Assembly: GCA_003535195.1 (NCBI GenBank)
Contig: DOHN01000210.1
Span: 425-8,111, forward strand
Direction of reading: 5' to 3'
DNA: 7,687 bases
Source of the DNA: Ruminiclostridium sp.
GTDB taxonomy: Bacteria; Bacillota; Clostridia; DSM-8532
This document shows, piece after piece, positions 1 through 6,010 of this stretch. A program made the position numbers and the translations under genes. The notes beneath the pieces are model-generated. The model ran no database searches, was not told where the DNA came from, and was given only the letters and a program-made list of their open reading frames with translations. The stretch's first letter is position 1. The number at the start of each line of letters is the position of its first letter.

Positions 1-1
1 G

Positions 2-535
2 CTGGCGTATTTGGATGAAGAACAGTTCGCCAAAGCGGTAGAGGCATTGGCAAAAGCAGAAAGAATAGGCACCATCGGCTGCGGCCATTCCGGTATCATG
101 TGCCAGCATTTTGCTCACTTGTTATGCTGCATTGAGCGGCCTGCCCGCTTTATTTCTCCGGCTGAGGCAGTACACGGGGCAACCGGTTTCCTGCAAAAAG
201 GAGATGTCGCGGTCTTTGCTTCCCGGGGAGGCAAAACGAAAGAATTGCTTCCTATTATTGACATATGCAAAGCGAAAGATGTTACAATAATATCTATAAC
301 GGAAAATTTGGAATCACCTTTGGCTCAATCTGCTGATATCGTATTGAAACAACATGTAAACAGGGAAACAGATAAGTACAATTCCCAGGGGACCACCTCA
401 TCGACAGCACTGTGTATTATTTTCCATGCGCTGCAGACAGCTCTGATTGAAGAAACCGGCTACCGGAATGAGCAATTTGCATTGATTCATCCGGGCGGCG
501 CTGTAGGTGAACGCTTAAATCATCATTCATTATAA
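2..535 (+). CDS. SIS-domain sugar-phosphate isomerase, 5'-truncated
   Basis: The reading frame is open to the left edge (codons from base 2 read L-A-Y-L-D-E-E). The TTG at 11 is probably internal and the true start lies upstream, with perhaps 20-40 residues missing. The protein is a SIS (sugar isomerase) domain: a glycine-rich turn G-C-G-H-S-G near the start, a central S-R-G-G-K-T-K-E phosphosugar-binding loop after G-D-V-A-V-F, an S-I-T-E-N strand-turn, and a C-terminal H-P-G-G-A-V-G-E-R-L motif shared with KpsF/GutQ arabinose-5-phosphate isomerases. No CBS domains follow, unlike full-length KpsF. Such short SIS proteins are cytoplasmic aldose/ketose-phosphate isomerases, often found in sugar catabolic operons. 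The exact substrate cannot be read from the sequence. The gene ends 50 bases before the DeoR gene, which is probably co-transcribed. Family assignment is firm; the reaction is inferred. Confidence 0.88.
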   Translation: MAYLDEEQFAKAVEALAKAERIGTIGCGHSGIMCQHFAHLLCCIERPARFISPAEAVHGATGFLQKGDVAVFASRGGKTKELLPIIDICKAKDVTIISITENLESPLAQSADIVLKQHVNRETDKYNSQGTTSSTALCIIFHALQTALIEETGYRNEQFALIHPGGAVGERLNHHSL

Positions 536-585
536 TCAGGATTTGATCCTTTGGAACGAAATATTTATAGTTGGAGGCAAATTTT

Positions 586-1362
586 ATGGCTTCGGGGGAA
601 CTAAAGATCGATGCCCGCAGAAACAAAATTATTGAGATTTTAAGACGCGACGGGCAAGTACGGGTGGCGCAGCTGAGCAAAGAATTAGGCACCACAATGG
701 TCACTATTCGCAGCGATTTGGATGCGCTGGAGAAAGATGGTTATCTGGAGCGAGTTCAGGGGGGTGCAGTGCAGACTGCAGTCAATTTTTACAATGCGGA
801 GTTTTTGCGCAAGAAAAATGAAAAAGCCGATATTAAAAAAAAGATTGCCGAAGCCACTGCAGATTTGATCCATGACGGGGATACGATTCTGATCAATTCC
901 GGGACCACAACATACTTTACGGCAGTGGCCCTAAAAAAGCACAAGAATCTCAATATTGTCACCAATTCACTGATGACCGCCATCGAATTAGGAGCCAACC
1001 CTTCATTTAAGGTGATTTTGCTGGGCGGCGAGATCAACTTCCAGTATTCATTTACTTACGGCAATGATGCATTGGAACAATTGAAGCACTATAAAGCCAA
1101 TTACGCAATTCTTTCAATAGACGGGGTTTGCCTTGACGGCGGTGTCAGCACGATATATGCGGAGGAAGCGATGGTTGACCGTCTGATGATTGAGCGGGCC
1201 AATGAAACCATTATTGTTGCCGACAGCCAAAAGCTGGATAAAGAGGGGTTTATGTATGTCTGTGATATAAAAAATGTCAGCAAGCTCGTCACAGAAAAAA
1301 ATGCGGATCCCGGTTTTGTAAAACAAATGCGTGATGCAGGAATTAAGGTGATATTTGGATAA
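586..1362 (+). CDS. DeoR-family transcriptional repressor
   Basis: Encodes 258 residues, the usual size for the DeoR family. The ATG at 586 is chosen because GGAGG at 573-577 sits 8 bases upstream; a TTG at 571 would place that site inside the gene. Residues 10-62 form the N-terminal winged helix-turn-helix: R-R-N-K-I-I-E-I-L, then T-T-M-V-T-I-R-S-D-L-D-A-L-E, ending in the family's G-G-A wing. Residues about 80-258 are the sugar-phosphate-sensing DeoRC domain, related to the NagB/RpiA fold. It shows G-D-T-I-L-I-N-S-G-T-T-T (98-109), T-N-S at 126-128, L-L-G-G (145-148) and V-A-D-S (211-214). The Asp usual before S-G-T is Asn104 here, a tolerated variation. Family members usually repress sugar-use operons until a phosphorylated intermediate binds. 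Lying between the SIS gene and the GntR gene, it probably controls one or both neighbouring units; its operator is not identified. Confidence 0.93.
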   Translation: MASGELKIDARRNKIIEILRRDGQVRVAQLSKELGTTMVTIRSDLDALEKDGYLERVQGGAVQTAVNFYNAEFLRKKNEKADIKKKIAEATADLIHDGDTILINSGTTTYFTAVALKKHKNLNIVTNSLMTAIELGANPSFKVILLGGEINFQYSFTYGNDALEQLKHYKANYAILSIDGVCLDGGVSTIYAEEAMVDRLMIERANETIIVADSQKLDKEGFMYVCDIKNVSKLVTEKNADPGFVKQMRDAGIKVIFG

Positions 1363-1426
1363 AAAAGAACCGATGCAATTGTTAATCTTCATAAATAATT
1401 TCAATATTTTTGGTGATTTTTTAAAA

Positions 1427-1455
1427 TTGATTTATGAAAAATATGCGCATATACT
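1427..1455 (+). promoter_or_regulatory. Sigma-A promoter of the GntR regulator gene
   Basis: The -35 is TTGATT at 1427-1432 and the -10 is TATACT at 1450-1455, with exactly 17 bases between. The surroundings are very AT-rich. Transcription would begin near 1461-1463, giving a leader of about 50 bases before the gene at 1514. The -10 overlaps a perfect 12-base palindrome (1441-1452), and the predicted start falls inside a second, imperfect dyad (1459-1479), so a bound protein could block it. This is based on consensus match and spacing only. Confidence 0.6.
1441..1452. promoter_or_regulatory. 12-base perfect palindrome overlapping the -10
   Basis: ATATGCGCATAT is its own reverse complement. 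It sits in the spacer and first bases of the -10 of the promoter before the GntR gene, a typical position for a repressor or dimeric regulator. The symmetry does not extend beyond 12 bases. Which protein binds it, if any, is unknown; the upstream DeoR protein is one candidate. Confidence 0.35.
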
Positions 1456-1458
1456 GTA

Positions 1459-1479
1459 AAGGTAATATGATATGATCTT
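1459..1479. promoter_or_regulatory. Putative operator, copy 1 (before the GntR gene)
   Basis: A 21-base imperfect dyad centred on G1469, with half-sites AAGGTAATAT and ATATGATCTT that match at 8 of 10 symmetric positions. Eighteen bases (1458-1475) recur exactly at 2245-2262 in front of the transport operon. It lies just downstream of the -10 and covers the predicted transcription start, where a bound repressor would block initiation. The nearby GntR/FCD protein is the most likely ligand (autoregulation); the assignment is inferred from position and repetition. Confidence 0.6.
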
Positions 1480-1513
1480 ATATGAATAGTGTAGAAAAAA
1501 AGGAAATGTATGA

Positions 1514-2209
1514 ATGAAATATGTAGAGAAAGTAAAAAGCAGAACAAAATGTGACCGGGTTGTGGATCAAATCAAAGATCTCATTATCAGAGGGGTCTAC
1601 AAATCCGGTGATAAGCTTCCTGCTGAGGCAGCTCTGTGTGAGATGTTCGATGTAAGCCGGATTACCATCCGTGAAAGTTTGAAGAAAATGAATATGATGG
1701 GGCTTGTGGATATCAAACAGGGAAAGGGTACATATGTCAAAACTGTCGACTTAAGCACTTTTATGAAGCCTATGTTCCAGCTGATAAATTTTGAAGAAAT
1801 CGATGTAGAGACCATTTATAATGCCCGTGAAATTATTGAAGGCGGCACTGCTTATCTGGCCGCCATGTACGGGACAGAGGAAGAATGCAAATTATTGGGG
1901 GACATACTTTCGGATTTTAAGAGCGCGGTTCAAGGCAGTGATATTACCGTGATCAGAGGACTTGATACGGATTTCCACATCCAGATTGCAAAAATGTCCC
2001 ATAATACTTTGCTTCAGGCTTGCGTGTGTACCATTGAGGAAATAAACCAGGCCTGCGTGAAGCGTATAAGTAAATTTTTTGTGACGCTCGAAGCCAGCTA
2101 TGCAGATCATCATGATATTTACGAGCAAATATTGAGTAAGGATCCGGAAGGAGCCAGGATGGCAATGGTTAAACATACCATTGCATCTAAAGAAGTTTTA
2201 ATAAAATAA
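1514..2209 (+). CDS. GntR-family regulator with FCD effector domain
   Basis: Encodes 231 residues, typical of the FadR subfamily. The start at 1514 is supported by AGGA at 1501-1504, 9 bases upstream. Residues about 12-76 are the GntR winged helix: V-V-D-Q-I-K-D-L-I, then G-D-K-L-P-A-E-A-A-L, then V-S-R-I-T-I-R-E-S-L and the wing K-Q-G-K-G-T-Y-V. Residues about 95-228 form the all-helical FCD ligand domain. Its likely metal- or ligand-binding residues are D151 and H155 (in D-T-D-F-H), H199/H200 and H221. FCD proteins are dimeric and usually respond to sugar acids, organic acids or similar small metabolites. The gene has its own promoter and a dyad that recurs before the downstream ABC operon, so it probably regulates itself and the importer. 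Whether it represses or activates cannot be told. Its stop codon lies inside an AT-rich inverted repeat. Confidence 0.93.
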   Translation: MKYVEKVKSRTKCDRVVDQIKDLIIRGVYKSGDKLPAEAALCEMFDVSRITIRESLKKMNMMGLVDIKQGKGTYVKTVDLSTFMKPMFQLINFEEIDVETIYNAREIIEGGTAYLAAMYGTEEECKLLGDILSDFKSAVQGSDITVIRGLDTDFHIQIAKMSHNTLLQACVCTIEEINQACVKRISKFFVTLEASYADHHDIYEQILSKDPEGARMAMVKHTIASKEVLIK

Positions 2210-2239
2210 TATGTCTATAGTGGCATATATTATTTTTTT
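2203..2239 (+). terminator. Possible weak AT-rich terminator at the end of the GntR gene
   Basis: AAAATAATAT (2203-2212) is the exact reverse complement of ATATTATTTT (2227-2236), with a 14-base loop, and the 3' arm runs on into a T stretch to 2239. The arrangement resembles an intrinsic terminator overlapping the stop codon at 2207-2209. The stem has no GC pairs, so it would be weak and would let some transcription through into the transport genes. It could instead be a protein-binding site or a chance feature of AT-rich DNA. Confidence 0.35.
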
Positions 2240-2245
2240 CAGTCA

Positions 2246-2266
2246 AAGGTAATATGATATGACAAG
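2246..2266. promoter_or_regulatory. Putative operator, copy 2 (before the transport operon)
   Basis: Bases 2245-2262 repeat 1458-1475 exactly (18 of 18). The core dyad GTAATAT-G-ATATGAC (2249-2263) matches at 6 of 7 symmetric positions and is framed by GT and AC, as in many GntR-family operators. The outer arms are less symmetric than in copy 1. It lies 91 bases before the binding-protein start. The copy before the regulator's own gene suggests both sites are bound by the same protein. No strong sigma-A promoter is visible around it. Confidence 0.6.
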
Positions 2267-2353
2267 ATTGGACATTTTCAACGGACTCTTTGTGTTTTAG
2301 TCGGCTTAGCCGGCAAAATATATAGAAATAAATTTTTAAAGGGGAAATGGAAC
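2267..2353 (+). promoter_or_regulatory. Leader region before the binding-protein gene
   Basis: This stretch holds a small hairpin, GTCGGC (2300-2305) with GCCGGC (2309-2314) across a three-base loop including one G-U pair. An A/T-rich run follows, then the ribosome binding site AGGGG at 2340-2344, 9 bases before the ATG. TGGACA at 2269-2274 resembles a -35, but no good -10 lies 16-18 bases beyond it. The start of the transport transcript is therefore not resolved. Confidence 0.35.
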
Positions 2354-3403
2354 ATGAAAAAGATCTTTGCACTATGTTTAGCGGCCACGATGCTAGTTGT
2401 AATGTTTGCAGGCTGCACTGCAAAACCGGCAGGAAACACCTCTGCTCCGGCACCTGACGGGGAATCCGCTAAACCGAAAGAATTCACCTCTGAAACATAT
2501 TACTACATATGCCCGCTGTCCAACCTGGAATACTGGCAAGCGCATAAAGCAGGCCTGGAAGATGCCTGTGCAGAACTGGGCGTAACACCTAAATTTGTAG
2601 GTGACGACGGTCTTGACGTCGATGCCATGTGTGCTGTACTGGAAACGGCAATCAACGATCCTAACTGTGCCGGTATCGTGATGCAGGCAAACTTTGCAGA
2701 TGCGTACGAACCCTATGTGGAAATGGCTCAGAAGAAGGGCATTCCTGTTTGCTACCAGACTGTTGATGGTGTCAGCGGCTCCAAGCGTCTTAGCTTCCTG
2801 GGTACGGACTATGTTCAATACGGCAGGGTTATGATGCAGCAGGCTGCCGAAGCAACCGACGGCAAGGGCAATGTGATTGTCTCCAATGCACTGTCTGCCG
2901 GTTCCGCCGCTGTCGAAGACGTTATGACCGGTATCCGCGAAGAATGTAAAAACTGGCCGGATATGTCCATCGTCGCTGAAATTGATGATACCTCCGATGC
3001 AGCTGTTGCAGCAACCAAAATCGGCGCTGCTCTGCTTGCCAATAAGGATGTAACCGCTGTTATCGGCGGCCAGTCCACCTCTGCAATCGGCGGTGTCACT
3101 GCCATTAAGGAAGCCGGACTTACCGGTAAGGTCAAGGTCATTTCCATCGATCGCGACGCCTCCACTCTGGAATACATTCAGCACGGCGATATCTACTCCA
3201 CTGTTGCAGGAAAGCAGTATACCGAAGTATACTATGGCGTAAAAATCTGCTATGACTACCGTCATGGTTCCAAAAAGGCATTCTCCAAGGATGATGCTTC
3301 AGCGAATATGGTGATTGCTCCTTCTTATGTAGATTGTGGTTCTCTGATTATTAATAAGGATAATGTTGATAAGTTCGTTGGCTTCTCTTATGCAAAACGC
3401 TGA
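2354..3403 (+). CDS. CUT2-type sugar ABC transporter, lipoprotein substrate-binding protein
   Basis: Encodes 349 residues. Residues 1-20 are a lipoprotein signal peptide (M-K-K, hydrophobic core, F-A-G) with the lipobox cysteine at C21, which would be lipidated to anchor the protein outside the membrane. An Ala/Pro/Thr-rich linker (about 22-44) leads into a periplasmic-binding-protein type 1 domain related to RbsB. Its features are Y-W-Q-A-H-K-A-G-L near 60-68, E-T-A-I-N-D-P near 97-103, the dinucleotide-like G-K-G-N-V near 170-174, and the hinge-region S-I-D-R-D-A-S-T-L-E-Y near 264-274. It captures a monosaccharide or related small ligand and delivers it to the permease encoded downstream; the ligand is not identifiable by eye. 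The mature protein has eight cysteines besides C21, unusual for an exported protein and suggesting an anaerobic host. A strong hairpin follows the stop and may raise expression relative to the membrane components. Confidence 0.94.
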   Translation: MKKIFALCLAATMLVVMFAGCTAKPAGNTSAPAPDGESAKPKEFTSETYYYICPLSNLEYWQAHKAGLEDACAELGVTPKFVGDDGLDVDAMCAVLETAINDPNCAGIVMQANFADAYEPYVEMAQKKGIPVCYQTVDGVSGSKRLSFLGTDYVQYGRVMMQQAAEATDGKGNVIVSNALSAGSAAVEDVMTGIREECKNWPDMSIVAEIDDTSDAAVAATKIGAALLANKDVTAVIGGQSTSAIGGVTAIKEAGLTGKVKVISIDRDASTLEYIQHGDIYSTVAGKQYTEVYYGVKICYDYRHGSKKAFSKDDASANMVIAPSYVDCGSLIINKDNVDKFVGFSYAKR

Positions 3404-3433
3404 CAAAAATCTGCATTACAATTAGAAACTGTC

Positions 3434-3468
3434 GAAGATTGCCCCCCGCCTGGCGGGAGGCAATCTTC
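3434..3468 (+). promoter_or_regulatory. Strong intercistronic hairpin without a U tract
   Basis: A 10-pair outer stem (GAAGATTGCC with GGCAATCTTC), one C-A mismatch, then a 5-pair inner stem (CCCGC with GCGGG) closed by a CTG loop. The bases after it are not T-rich, so it is not a normal intrinsic terminator. A hairpin between a binding-protein gene and its transporter genes commonly protects the upstream message from 3' exonucleases, which would give excess binding protein. Its 5' arm can alternatively pair with the next gene's ribosome binding site. Confidence 0.8.
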
Positions 3469-3480
3469 ATAGTCAAAAAT

Positions 3481-3497
3481 AGGGGGGCGATCACTTG
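3481..3497 (+). promoter_or_regulatory. Ribosome binding site and TTG start of the ATPase gene
   Basis: The six-G run preceded by A (3481-3487) resembles the AGGGGG form of the Shine-Dalgarno sequence and lies 7 bases before TTG at 3495. The next in-frame ATG is at residue 24, inside the conserved start of the ATPase domain, so TTG is the true start. Bases 3482-3492 are complementary to 3437-3447 in the hairpin upstream. Confidence 0.7.
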
Positions 3498-5003
3498 GCC
3501 GATTTTATACTCCAACTAAAAAATATTGTAAAGGAATTTCCGGGCGTCAAGGCTTTAAATAATATGATGTTCAATTTGGAGCGCGGTGAAATTCATGCAC
3601 TGATCGGTGAAAACGGTGCAGGTAAAAGTACATTGATGAAAATACTGTCGGGAATATATATGCCCGATGAAGGTGAAATTGTTTTAGACGGTGAAGTGGT
3701 TAAGTTTAAAGACACCTTGGATTCTGAAAAAAAAGGCATTAGTATTGTGCATCAGGAATTAGCTGTGTTTAATACATCTTCAGTCAGCGAAAACATTTTT
3801 ACGACTAATTTTCCCAAGACGAAACTCGGATTGATCGACTATAAGACAATGTACAAGGAAGTTCGTAGGCTTTTGGATACCTACGGGTTCCAGGATGTTG
3901 GCGAAAAAAGGACAATGCGCAATTTAAGCGTAGGGCGTCAGCAGATTATTGAAATTTTGCGTGCTGTCAAGAAAAACGCGAAAATATTGATTTTGGATGA
4001 ACCGACTTCTGCTTTAACTGAAAAGGAAACAGAGGTTTTAATGACAATTATGCGCAAGCTGAATAAAGAAGGCGTGTCTATTATCTATATTTCTCACCGC
4101 CTGGAAGAAATTTTTCAGATCTGCGATTCTGTTACAATCATGCGTGATGGCCAATACATCAAGACCCTCGCAGTGAAAGATACCTGCAAGGATGAGTTGG
4201 TACGGTATATGGTTGGCCGCGATGTTGTTTATCAGTATGGTGCAGGTACCAGCCAGGTTTCGGATGAGCTGCTGCGTGTGGAGTCTTTAAATTATAAGAA
4301 TTATATAAAGGATGTTTCTTTTACGCTCCATAGAGGCGAAGTGCTTGGTATTGCCGGCCTGGAGGGCGCAGGACGGACGGAGCTTTTGGAAAGTCTGTTC
4401 GGCGTTAACAATCCTGAGCATGGAAAAATTTATTTAAATGGCGAAGAAATTAAAATTGCATCTCCGGCCGATGCAAAAGCCAAAGGTATTGCCTACATTA
4501 CCAAGGACCGGAAAAATAAGGGGCTATTCCTCCGAATGTCTATCAGTGACAATATGCTGGCGGCAAATGTTGACCGTTATACCAAAAAGAACTTGATGCA
4601 GTTTAAAGCTGCAAAAATTGCGGCTGTGGAATACAAGGAAAAATTTCAGATCAAGACACCTGATGTTGAAAAGAAGGTATCCCAGCTGTCGGGAGGAAAC
4701 CAGCAGAAGGTTCTGATGTCTATGTGGATCAGCCGTCATCCCCAGATACTTCTTATTGATGAGCCGACCCGCGGTATCGATGTCGGTACAAAGGAATCCA
4801 TCCATAACCTGATCCGGGATTTTGCCAAACAGGGTATGGGCGTTATTATGGTTTCCTCAGATATGCCTGAGCTCATTGGCGCGGCAGACCGCATCATAGC
4901 TATGTATGAAGGACGTATTTCGGGTGAACTCAAATTGGATGAAATTTGTGAAGAAAAAATTATGGCATTGACTTCCGGCATCTCACTAAGCAAAGGAGCG
5001 TAA
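3495..5003 (+). CDS. CUT2-type sugar ABC transporter, double ATP-binding protein
   Basis: Encodes 502 residues, the usual length for RbsA/MglA/XylG proteins with two fused nucleotide-binding domains. It drives the permease from the cytoplasmic face. Domain 1 has Walker A G-E-N-G-A-G-K-S-T (38-46), Q-loop Gln87, signature L-S-V-G-R-Q-Q (144-150), Walker B I-L-I-L-D-E-P (164-170) and H-loop His201. Domain 2 has the family's degenerate Walker A G-L-E-G-A-G-R-T (288-295, Arg294 instead of Lys), signature L-S-G-G-N-Q-Q (398-404), Walker B I-L-L-I-D-E-P (418-424), and S-S-D in place of the H-loop histidine (454-456). These are the normal asymmetries of CUT2 ATPases, so only one of the two sites is expected to be fully catalytic. 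It starts with TTG and is separated from the permease by 4 bases, with AAAGGAG inside its own 3' end, so the two are co-translated. Confidence 0.96.
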   Translation: MADFILQLKNIVKEFPGVKALNNMMFNLERGEIHALIGENGAGKSTLMKILSGIYMPDEGEIVLDGEVVKFKDTLDSEKKGISIVHQELAVFNTSSVSENIFTTNFPKTKLGLIDYKTMYKEVRRLLDTYGFQDVGEKRTMRNLSVGRQQIIEILRAVKKNAKILILDEPTSALTEKETEVLMTIMRKLNKEGVSIIYISHRLEEIFQICDSVTIMRDGQYIKTLAVKDTCKDELVRYMVGRDVVYQYGAGTSQVSDELLRVESLNYKNYIKDVSFTLHRGEVLGIAGLEGAGRTELLESLFGVNNPEHGKIYLNGEEIKIASPADAKAKGIAYITKDRKNKGLFLRMSISDNMLAANVDRYTKKNLMQFKAAKIAAVEYKEKFQIKTPDVEKKVSQLSGGNQQKVLMSMWISRHPQILLIDEPTRGIDVGTKESIHNLIRDFAKQGMGVIMVSSDMPELIGAADRIIAMYEGRISGELKLDEICEEKIMALTSGISLSKGA

Positions 5004-5007
5004 TAAA

Positions 5008-5997
5008 ATGGAAAGTGCAAATACTTTAGCGATAGAAAAACCAGCAAAAAAATCTATCATAAAAAAGATTTTTGAAGTCCGTGAAATTGTTATTCTTTTA
5101 TTGGTCCTGATTTTGGCCGTTTTTATGTCACTGAATTCCGAACAATTTTTAAGTCTTGGAAACTTTAGGGTTGTCGGAAACTACATGGCCACCGATATGA
5201 TTATCGGCGCATTTTTGACTGTTTCTCTGATTGCCGGCAATACAGACTTTTCTGTGGGCTCCAATATGGGCTGCTCGGCATTCGTCTGCGGTCTTATGCT
5301 GAATGCCGGCTACAGTATTCCCGTTTGTATACTGGGCGGTCTTCTGTGCGGTGTTGTAATCGGCGCTATCAATGCGTTTATTGTCGTCCGCCTGAAGGTT
5401 CTGCCTATGATTGCCACCATGGGTACCTGGATGATATTCAAGGGCGCCGGCCTGATGATTATCAATTCTTCGACCCTGTCCAATTTCCCGATAGCATTCA
5501 AGGCAATTGTCCAGGACTGGAATATTGCCGGTATCTCCACTTTGATTATTACAATGCTGATCGTGACGGTTGTTGTATCCTTCCTTTTAAAGAGCGTGTC
5601 TTTCTTTCATCAGGCATATTTCATCGGCTCCAACCGTGAGTCTGCAAAGCTGGCAGGCATCCGGGTTGACCGGTTTATCTATGTGCTCTATATACTCATT
5701 GGTTTGTGCGCGGCGCTGGCCGGTATTCTTTCCATCTCCCGCTATGGCTCTGCACCCGCTTCCCTTGGCCAGGGCGTTGAATTCCGTGTAATTTCTGCCC
5801 TGCTGATTGGCGGCGTATCCTTAAACGGCGGTGAAGGCTCCATTCTGGGCACTTTCCTGGGTATTTTGCTGATGGCTTTGATCAATAACGCGCTGACTTT
5901 GTTTGGAATTGACTCCAATCTGCAGAATGTTCTGATTGGCTCTATTATGGTTATCGCAGTTGCGGTAGACGAAGCAAACCGTCGCCGTCAGAAGTAA
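5008..5997 (+). CDS. CUT2-type sugar ABC transporter, permease
   Basis: Encodes 329 residues of an RbsC-like inner-membrane permease (BPD_transp_2 family). After a basic cytoplasmic N-terminus (K-P-A-K-K, K-K near 11-20) come about ten hydrophobic segments, roughly at 27-42, 62-76, 85-99, 104-125, 131-152, 173-194, 223-241, 250-262, 268-290 and 296-317. Diagnostic motifs are D-F-S-V-G-S (80-85), matching the family's D-L-S-V-G-S; the cytoplasmic loop G-S-N-R-E-S-A-K-L-A-G-I (207-218), which contacts the ATPase; and the G-G-V-S-L-N-G-G-E-G-S stretch (258-268). The C-terminus is basic (R-R-R-Q-K). Start ATG 5008 has AAAGGAG 9 bases upstream. Only one permease gene is present, so it would act as a homodimer with the double ATPase. 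It is intact, with no frameshift. Confidence 0.95.
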   Translation: MESANTLAIEKPAKKSIIKKIFEVREIVILLLVLILAVFMSLNSEQFLSLGNFRVVGNYMATDMIIGAFLTVSLIAGNTDFSVGSNMGCSAFVCGLMLNAGYSIPVCILGGLLCGVVIGAINAFIVVRLKVLPMIATMGTWMIFKGAGLMIINSSTLSNFPIAFKAIVQDWNIAGISTLIITMLIVTVVVSFLLKSVSFFHQAYFIGSNRESAKLAGIRVDRFIYVLYILIGLCAALAGILSISRYGSAPASLGQGVEFRVISALLIGGVSLNGGEGSILGTFLGILLMALINNALTLFGIDSNLQNVLIGSIMVIAVAVDEANRRRQK

Positions 5998-6010
5998 AAA
6001 AGGTGAAACG

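Noticed and set aside
11..13. TTG at 11 as the SIS gene start
   Set aside because: The frame stays open to the window edge, the preceding codons fit the family, no ribosome binding site is visible, and SIS proteins have additional N-terminal helix before this point.
543..571. Promoter-like pair TTGATC (543-548) and TATAGT (566-571) before the DeoR gene, with a small dyad AGGAT-TTG-ATCCT (538-550)
   Set aside because: Spacing is ideal (17 bases), but transcription would start at about 578, after the ribosome binding site at 573-577, so it would not give a normally translated message. Co-transcription with the SIS gene is more likely.
571..585. TTG at 571 as the DeoR start
   Set aside because: It would place GGAGG (573-577) inside the gene. 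ATG 586 has that site at proper spacing and matches the family's N-terminus.
1510..1554. Out-of-frame 14-codon mini-ORF starting at ATG 1510, overlapping the GntR start
   Set aside because: It shares the ribosome binding site and could compete with the real start, but the spacing is shorter than ideal and nothing else supports its use.
2393..3265. Long antisense open frame (290 codons) across the binding-protein gene
   Set aside because: It lies wholly within a convincing + strand gene, its translation matches no family I recognise, and no ribosome binding site supports it. It is a by-product of codon use on the other strand.
3434..3475. Hairpin read as a rho-independent terminator
   Set aside because: No T tract follows the stem (CATAGTCAAAAAT comes next), and the genes on both sides belong to one transporter.
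5325..5639. 104-codon + strand frame inside the permease gene
   Set aside because: Out-of-frame shadow of a well-conserved permease region, with no recognisable domain.
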